17,616 nt of DNA from DASQLQ01 sp035629935 (GTDB taxonomy: Bacteria > Actinomycetota > CADDZG01 > WHSQ01), in contig DASQLQ010000078.1 of NCBI GenBank assembly GCA_035629935.1, positions 1 to 17,616 of the forward strand. Reading direction: 5' to 3'. Positions within the stretch are counted from its first letter, which is position 1; every line of letters starts with the position of its first letter. The notes under the pieces are model-generated. The model made no database searches. It had not been told where the DNA came from and saw nothing but the letters and a program-made list of their open reading frames with translations. Positions 14,025 to 17,616 of this stretch are shown here, piece after piece. Position numbers and translations under genes: made by a program.

Positions 14025-15227
14025 GTGGGCCGGTTGATTTGCTTCGTCTCCAATGACTTCACCCCCCCAGCCGCGACGCAGGACTTTGAGTTCATTCGCT
14101 TGGAGCCGGAAAACGTGGCGGGACCCGATCAGTTTGGCCACGACGACGTTGTTCTTATCGCCGCTGGTATCGGGACGACGCCAATCGCCCAGCAGCTCGG
14201 GGGCGCCCTGCGCCTCGCTATGGAACGAGGCACGGTAGTCGTGTTCGCCTACCGAGAGCAGGTCGGAGAAATAGAAGGCCGTTTCCTCCGCACGCTTCTT
14301 GGAGAGATGCACGGAGACTCGCACGGCTCCGTCCGCCCTGTCGAAAATCGCAACGAAATCTTCGATGAGTACCTGTCGGTTTTTGGCCATAGCACCATGG
14401 GTTTCACTTTTCAGGTGGAGGAGGGACTGGAGCGACTCGGGACAGTTCAGAGAGACACTGAAGTACTTCCAGCTGCCTTTCTTATGCGGCGAGGGCGAGG
14501 TGGCGCCTACGTCGTGCCCTATTCCCTGGGAGGCGCTTACGAGGACATGTTTCGGAGGCTGTGTTCGTCGGTTCTTCTTCATTGGGAAGGGGGGGACGAA
14601 CCGCCTGCGTATCTCAGCGAGCTCCGGGTCGCTGGTGAGCAGATTCTGCTGGATGAGATTTCGGAACGCACGGCAACTCTGGAGGAATTACGAGCCAAAG
14701 CCCGATACTTCTCGGAGTTTAGGCATCTCGCCGGGTCGCTGACCGGCGGCTCCTTCGAAGCGCACGTCATTCACGCGCTCAACACCGTATTTGAGGGCAC
14801 GTCGCACCGGGCGGAGGACCGTGAAGATCTGCACATGGAGGATTTTTGGATTCTCGACGGAGACCAGGAAGTGGTTCTCTGCGAAGCGAAAGGCATCGGC
14901 TCGAATATTCGTCGTCCCGACGTGAACCAGGTAGATAACGCTCGCTCAGAGCGCCAACTGGACGTGAACTTTCCAGGACTACTTGTCGTGAACACATTCA
15001 GGGGGGCAGCAGAGCTATCGAGAAAGCAGCTTCCAGTGACTACTGACGTCATAGCCGTAGGCGTGAGACAGAACGTCTTAATTCTTCGTGGGTGGGATCT
15101 CTATCACCTCGTGTCGCTCCGGCTGGGTAAGTCACTCTCGGGCAATGACCTTGCCGAATATCTGAGTGCGGGCGGCGGATGGTTGGAAGCATCAGCTGAG
15201 GGCGCAGTGCTTCACCAGGGAAGCTGA
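14025..15227 (+). CDS. Putative PD-(D/E)XK nuclease with N-terminal Rossmann-like domain (element cargo)
   Basis: A 400-aa soluble protein, the only large cargo of the element. GTG 14025 is chosen because GAGGAGG stands 6 nt before it, although the frame is open from 13971. The N-terminal third (about 1-80) alternates strands and helices (RLICFVSNDF; DVVLIAAGIGTTPIAQQLGG; GTVVVFAYREQ), resembling a Rossmann or glutaminase-type fold, possibly a sensor. A middle segment (about 200-240) is helical. The C-terminal domain (about 240-365) carries E245, D273 (MEDFWILD), E287-x-K289 in VVLCEAKG, and Q302 (VNQVDNA), the order seen in Mrr-like restriction-endonuclease folds. It has no membrane segment. 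Nuclease activity and a defence role are inference from motif order and location; I know no close named homologue. Confidence 0.75.
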   Translation: MGRLICFVSNDFTPPAATQDFEFIRLEPENVAGPDQFGHDDVVLIAAGIGTTPIAQQLGGALRLAMERGTVVVFAYREQVGEIEGRFLRTLLGEMHGDSHGSVRPVENRNEIFDEYLSVFGHSTMGFTFQVEEGLERLGTVQRDTEVLPAAFLMRRGRGGAYVVPYSLGGAYEDMFRRLCSSVLLHWEGGDEPPAYLSELRVAGEQILLDEISERTATLEELRAKARYFSEFRHLAGSLTGGSFEAHVIHALNTVFEGTSHRAEDREDLHMEDFWILDGDQEVVLCEAKGIGSNIRRPDVNQVDNARSERQLDVNFPGLLVVNTFRGAAELSRKQLPVTTDVIAVGVRQNVLILRGWDLYHLVSLRLGKSLSGNDLAEYLSAGGGWLEASAEGAVLHQGS

Positions 15228-15321
15228 GGCCGGTCAAGGGCGGCGTAGCCGTCGCGGAGCGATCGGAGCGCAAGCGGAGACCCTTGACGGGCCGGTCACC
15301 GTCGCAACCAGCATCAGGCCC

Positions 15322-15351
15322 GCAGGGCGGCAACCGTAGGTGCCGCCCTGC
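15322..15351 (+). terminator. Strong hairpin, probable cargo terminator
   Basis: GCAGGGCGGCA (15322-15332) and TGCCGCCCTGC (15341-15351) form an 11-bp perfect stem with an 8-nt loop. It stands 95 bp past the cargo stop codon and is followed by AACTGCCGGGTTTG, not a clean T-run. It could instead be part of a structured RNA. Confidence 0.45.
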
Positions 15352-15399
15352 AACTGCCGGGTTTGCACTGCCACTGGCCCCCTTGCGCCGAAGCCGCGC

Positions 15400-15418
15400 A
15401 GGTACTTGTCCTGTACCT
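15400..15418. promoter_or_regulatory. Palindromic operator candidate
   Basis: AGGTAC and GTACCT are perfect inverted half-sites around a 7-bp centre. Size and symmetry suit a dimeric repressor. It lies upstream of the xis-int unit, about 300 bp before the excisionase start. Confidence 0.4.
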
Positions 15419-15446
15419 CATATCTTCTCGCTGCTACGTAGGCGGC

Positions 15447-15494
15447 TGTCGAAACTGGTCGGTAGTTGTCGCAGAGTGTCGCTAGTATTCGCAG
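15447..15494. promoter_or_regulatory. TGTCG repeats and TAGTAT box upstream of xis-int
   Basis: TGTCG at 15447 and TGTCGC at 15467 and 15477 are direct repeats 20 and 10 bp apart, followed by TAGTAT (15483-15488), a TANNNT -10 candidate. The block 15461-15494 resembles 13921-13954 beside attL. A protein bound here would block the promoter, so autoregulation by the excisionase-type protein is plausible. Confidence 0.45.
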
Positions 15495-15715
15495 CAAGGC
15501 TGTTCACTCGTCGAGGGTGAGCGGAGGTAACGACGGACGAACGATCAGGCAGCCCGTCGTGGCGACTGCAACGAAGGGGAGACTGACCCCGCCGACTGCG
15601 AGCCTGGACGCAGCGGAAGTGCGACCCGAAGTGCCTCGGCTGTCGGATGCCGGGGCGTTTTTCTTTCCAAGACACCAATCGCCCCGGCTCGGTTGTGAGT
15701 GACGGAGGTGGCACT

Positions 15716-15982
15716 GTGTCAAAGAATCGGAAACGACAGCGACCTAACCCACAGAAAGCCTGGGACCCGGTAGTTGAAGGGAGTCGACAGGCCTCACGTC
15801 GAACAGGGCGGTTGCTCACGATCGCTGAGGTGCAAGAGCGTTGTGGCGTGAAGGAGCGAACGGTTCGCACCTGGATTTTCGTTAAACGACTCCCATATGT
15901 GAAGCTCGGCCGCTACGTGCGCATCAACGAGCACGATCTGAACGACTTCATCAATAGCAATCGCATCGAGCCAACTGACTAG
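15716..15982 (+). CDS. Excisionase-type HTH DNA-binding protein (Xis/AlpA-like)
   Basis: An 88-aa basic DNA-binding protein. A lysine/arginine-rich N-terminus is followed by the MerR-like helix-turn-helix of the excisionase family (about 35-85): LLTIAEVQERCGVKERTVRTW, FVKRLPYVKLGRYVRINEHD and LNDFINSNRI. GTG 15716 is preferred over the upstream in-frame ATG 15647 because GGAGG stands 7 nt before it. It is followed after 10 bp by the integrase gene, the usual xis-int order, so it probably bends DNA at the element ends to favour excision and may regulate its own promoter. A stand-alone regulator remains possible. Confidence 0.85.
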   Translation: MSKNRKRQRPNPQKAWDPVVEGSRQASRRTGRLLTIAEVQERCGVKERTVRTWIFVKRLPYVKLGRYVRINEHDLNDFINSNRIEPTD

Positions 15983-15992
15983 GGAGGTCTCT

Positions 15993-17081
15993 GTGGGTGC
16001 AGTTCGTCGGCTGTCCAACGGTTCTTATCAAGCTCGCTATCGAGACCCCTCTGGCAAGCAGCGAGGAAAGAGTTTTCGGCGCAAGGCAGACGCACTGCGC
16101 TTCCTCGCTGAGGTTGAGACAGATAAGGGCCGAGGCCAATGGATCGACCCAAGACATTCGGCGACGTTGTTCGGCGAATGGGCAGAGCAGTGGATGGGAG
16201 CGCGGTTGCATCTGCGAGCCTCGTCTCGGAACCGGGACGAGACGTACCTGCGACTGCATGTGCTACCCGCATTCGAACGACAGGCGATCGGTCGCATCCA
16301 GCCGACTGACGTCCAACGCTGGGTCGTGGAACTCGCCGGTAAGGGGCTGGCGCCTAGAACGGTGCGTGAGTGCTACCGCATCCTTAACAGCGCCCTCACA
16401 GCGGCCGCTACGTCTCGTCTGATAGCCGATACGCCGTGTCGGGGCATCTCGCTACCGAGGGTCGAGCATGACGAGCAGCGTTTCCTTTCGGCTGAGGAGG
16501 TTGAGCGACTAGCGCAATCGACGAATCTTCACTACGCCCCGTTGATCTATTCGGCCGTGTACCTCGGCTGCAGGTGGGGCGAGCTCGCAGGATTGCGCCG
16601 AGACCGCCTGAACCTGCTTCGTCGCAACGTAGTGATTGCAGGGACGCTGGAGGAAGTGCAGGGGAAGGTTCGGTACGTCGACGAAACCAAGACGAAGGCA
16701 GGTAGACGCACGCTCGTGCTTCCAAGGTTCCTTGTGGACGTTCTCGCTCGACACCTCGAGACAGCCCCGCCAAGCGAATTCGTGTTCACGACACTCAGCG
16801 GCGGCCTGCTCCACCGGGGGGCGTTCCGCAAGCGAACATGGTTGCCGGCCGTTCACCGGGCTGGGTTGGAGCCCTTGCGGTTCCACGATCTTCGCCACAC
16901 CTGCGCCTCGTTGCTCATCGCCAACGGTGCACACGTCAAAGAGATACAGGCTCGACTCGGCCACTCTTCAGTGACGACGACGCTGGACCGCTACGGGCAC
17001 CTTTTGCCGAACCTTGACGAAGAACTGGCACAGCGCTTGGACGAGACCTACCTCTCTGCTAGCGCCGCCATCGGTCACTGA
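15993..17081 (+). CDS. int: Tyrosine site-specific integrase
   Basis: A 362-aa tyrosine recombinase that would integrate and excise the element at tRNA-Pro. Domains: an arm-binding AP2-like N-terminus (about 8-50; GSYQARYRDPSGKQRGKSF), a SAM-like core-binding domain (about 57-145) and a catalytic domain (about 162-350). All catalytic residues are present: R194 (GCRWGEL), a Lys in the beta-hairpin (K233 or K235, ETKTKAGRRT), H298-x-x-R301 (HDLRHT), H324 (LGHSS) and nucleophile Y334 (LDRYGHL). The length is typical and the frame intact. GTG 15993 follows AGGGAGG. It lies 10 bp after the excisionase-type gene, so the two are co-transcribed, and ends 8 bp from a convergent small gene and 395 bp before attR. 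Confidence 0.97.
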   Translation: MGAVRRLSNGSYQARYRDPSGKQRGKSFRRKADALRFLAEVETDKGRGQWIDPRHSATLFGEWAEQWMGARLHLRASSRNRDETYLRLHVLPAFERQAIGRIQPTDVQRWVVELAGKGLAPRTVRECYRILNSALTAAATSRLIADTPCRGISLPRVEHDEQRFLSAEEVERLAQSTNLHYAPLIYSAVYLGCRWGELAGLRRDRLNLLRRNVVIAGTLEEVQGKVRYVDETKTKAGRRTLVLPRFLVDVLARHLETAPPSEFVFTTLSGGLLHRGAFRKRTWLPAVHRAGLEPLRFHDLRHTCASLLIANGAHVKEIQARLGHSSVTTTLDRYGHLLPNLDEELAQRLDETYLSASAAIGH

Positions 17082-17089
17082 TATTTGAC

Positions 17090-17377
17090 TCACTCGCCTG
17101 GCGTCCACCCGAGGTGCGGTACAAATCGCCCTGACGGAACCTCGCAGCCTTCGGGAAAGGATTGGTCCAAGGCTCTTTCATCCGCTGGCGTTGGTGCCTC
17201 TTCGCCGGGTCGGAGGTTCCCAGTAGAGGCGTTTTGAAGCGCAAATGCGTAGTCCAGATAGTCCTCTTGCCAAGAGCGGCACTCCTGATCCCGCCAAAGG
17301 ACAAAACCGGCGTAGACAAGAGCGCCCACGAGGATGATGGCCAGTCGGATTTTCCAGTCCCTAGAGAGCGTTGCCAT
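17090..17377 (-). CDS. Small single-pass membrane protein of the element, unknown function
   Basis: A 95-aa predicted protein with one N-terminal membrane helix (about 11-28, RLAIILVGALVYAGFVLW) after a short basic N-terminus, then a polar tail with two cysteines (C33, C78). The frame is open further up to 17458; ATG 17377 is preferred because it starts just before the helix, but no good ribosome site is seen, and CAGAAT 7 nt upstream could be a leaderless -10. It is convergent with the integrase (8-bp gap), and its upstream region is covered by the right arm-type repeats, so integrase binding could repress it. I recognise no family. It could be an envelope partner of the cargo or an immunity or exclusion protein; both are speculation. 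Confidence 0.55.
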   Translation of the reverse strand: MATLSRDWKIRLAIILVGALVYAGFVLWRDQECRSWQEDYLDYAFALQNASTGNLRPGEEAPTPADERALDQSFPEGCEVPSGRFVPHLGWTPGE

Positions 17378-17398
17378 GTGGGTGATTCTGCCGGAGAA

Positions 17399-17426
17399 GT
17401 GGCATTTCTGTGGCATCCCGGTGGCA
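17399..17426. repeat. Right arm-type integrase sites (three GTGGCA direct repeats)
   Basis: GTGGCA at 17399, 17410 and 17421, each 11 bp apart, in the same orientation as the left set (13960-13997). They lie 50-77 bp from the right core repeat, a distance fitting arm sites, and within the leader of the convergent small gene. Confidence 0.65.
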
Positions 17427-17475
17427 GCCTGAACACGAATCCCTAGCCTGACCTGCACTTCTCGGCATTTATGAC

Positions 17476-17523
17476 CTGCGTTCGGGACGCAGAGGTCGGG
17501 GGTTCAAGTCCCCCCTTCCCGAC
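17476..17523. repeat. Right attachment site (attR core), displaced tRNA-Pro 3' end
   Basis: A 48-bp exact copy of the tRNA-Pro 3' part (13825-13872) without its 5' half. Identity stops at the second C of CCA: here the sequence is GACTAG, at the tRNA GACCAG. It is the original 3' end of the chromosomal gene, pushed aside by the element. Confidence 0.95.
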
Positions 17524-17616
17524 TAGAGGCATAATTAGTTCGTTCATCTACCTGAGGAGGAGATGCCGTGATGTCGGAAGGAACCCTTAGCGCGGCCTAG
17601 AGCCGGCGCTCCCTCC
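17524..17616 (+). other. Chromosomal flank right of the element, with a possible leader ORF
   Basis: After attR a strong ribosome site, GAGGAGG (17554-17560), is followed by ATG CCG TGA (17563-17571) and, overlapping, GTG/ATG (17568, 17571) opening a frame of 9-10 codons ending at TAG 17600. No longer start follows before the window ends. It may be a leader peptide of a downstream gene or a chance match. Confidence 0.25.

Larger units (their letters stand above)
15228..15715. other. Structured non-coding stretch of the element
   Basis: About 490 bp between cargo and excisionase genes with no convincing gene. It holds GTCAAGGG (15233-15240) inverted at 15281-15288, an 11-bp perfect hairpin (15322-15351), the 19-bp palindrome at 15400-15418, TGTCG direct repeats (15447, 15467, 15477), a TAGTAT box (15483-15488) and a 9-bp stem, GCCGGGGCG (15649-15657) with CGCCCCGGC (15680-15688), just before the excisionase ribosome site. 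It likely contains the cargo terminator, the promoter and operators of the xis-int unit and a leader hairpin; an RNA gene or origin is also possible. Confidence 0.6.
13825..17523. mobile_element. Minimal integrative element in tRNA-Pro (about 3.65 kb)
   Basis: Bounded by exact 48-bp direct repeats of the tRNA-Pro 3' part; one repeat unit plus content is 3651 bp. Contents in order: left arm-type repeats, a putative PD-(D/E)XK nuclease gene, a structured non-coding region, an excisionase-type gene, a tyrosine integrase gene, a convergent small membrane-protein gene, and right arm-type repeats. No replication, conjugation, terminase or capsid gene is visible, so it must borrow mobility or be moved only by excision and uptake. 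Genes inside use Shine-Dalgarno sites and GTG starts, unlike several leaderless-looking chromosomal neighbours. Both att cores and the integrase look intact, so it may still excise. Confidence 0.92.

Noticed and set aside
15232..15300. CRISPR-like or tandem array in the GGAGCGATCGGAGCGCAAGC stretch
   Set aside because: There are only two or three degenerate short units and no regular spacers.
15234..15520. Open frames of 78-94 codons in the gap between cargo and xis
   Set aside because: They are Arg/Pro/Ser-rich, lack ribosome sites and cross hairpins and repeats.

Overview
The window reads as chromosomal DNA of a high-GC actinobacterium. It has a WhiB-family protein, a tandem pair of ArsA/Get3-type ATPases like the mycobacterial Bag (Rv3679/Rv3680) pair, GTG starts, and several genes that appear to be leaderless (a TANNNT box 6-10 nt before the start codon and no Shine-Dalgarno). 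I cannot name a genus. The gene content suggests a free-living aerobe, perhaps an uncultured lineage, and not a Mycobacterium.

Layout, chromosomal part (1-13797): (i) the 3' part of a ZIP metal transporter translationally coupled to a Fur/Zur-type regulator; (ii) on the minus strand, an nfeD (membrane ClpP-class serine protease) and slipin (SPFH) pair; (iii) divergent from it, a plus-strand run of two Get3/ArsA-like ATPases, an SdhC-like cytochrome b subunit and a protein of unknown function with a possible split-barrel C-terminus, all closely packed; (iv) a minus-strand WhiB gene; (v) a CopC-like protein with a His-rich linker, convergent with a CopD-like membrane protein; (vi) a 41-aa membrane peptide; (vii) a minus-strand RsbU-like phosphatase and STAS antagonist pair, whose last gene ends in a tandemly repeated tail; (viii) a metallophosphoesterase and a secreted endonuclease/exonuclease/phosphatase protein with Fn3 and Ig-like domains; (ix) tRNA-Pro(CGG).

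Mobile part (13825-17523): the 3' 48 bp of the tRNA-Pro gene are repeated exactly at 17476-17523 and bound a very small integrative element of about 3.65 kb. It holds a 400-aa protein with a C-terminal PD-(D/E)XK nuclease-like domain, a roughly 490-bp structured non-coding stretch, an excisionase-type HTH protein, a tyrosine integrase and a convergent small membrane protein. Both ends carry runs of GTGGCA direct repeats spaced 10-11 bp, which look like integrase arm-type sites. A second repeat pair lies near the left end and upstream of the excisionase gene and looks like excisionase/regulator binding DNA. No replication, transfer or capsid genes are present, so the unit is a minimal integrative element whose only large cargo is the putative nuclease. 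It is the best candidate here for an undescribed system, possibly a single-gene defence module or a phage satellite.

How the parts work together: zinc uptake and its regulator form one unit. NfeD and slipin form a membrane-quality pair. The two Get3-like ATPases with SdhC suggest tail-anchor or redox-linked membrane functions near WhiB, resembling the mycobacterial Rv3679-Rv3683 neighbourhood. RsbU and STAS form a partner-switching output whose anti-sigma kinase is not in the window.
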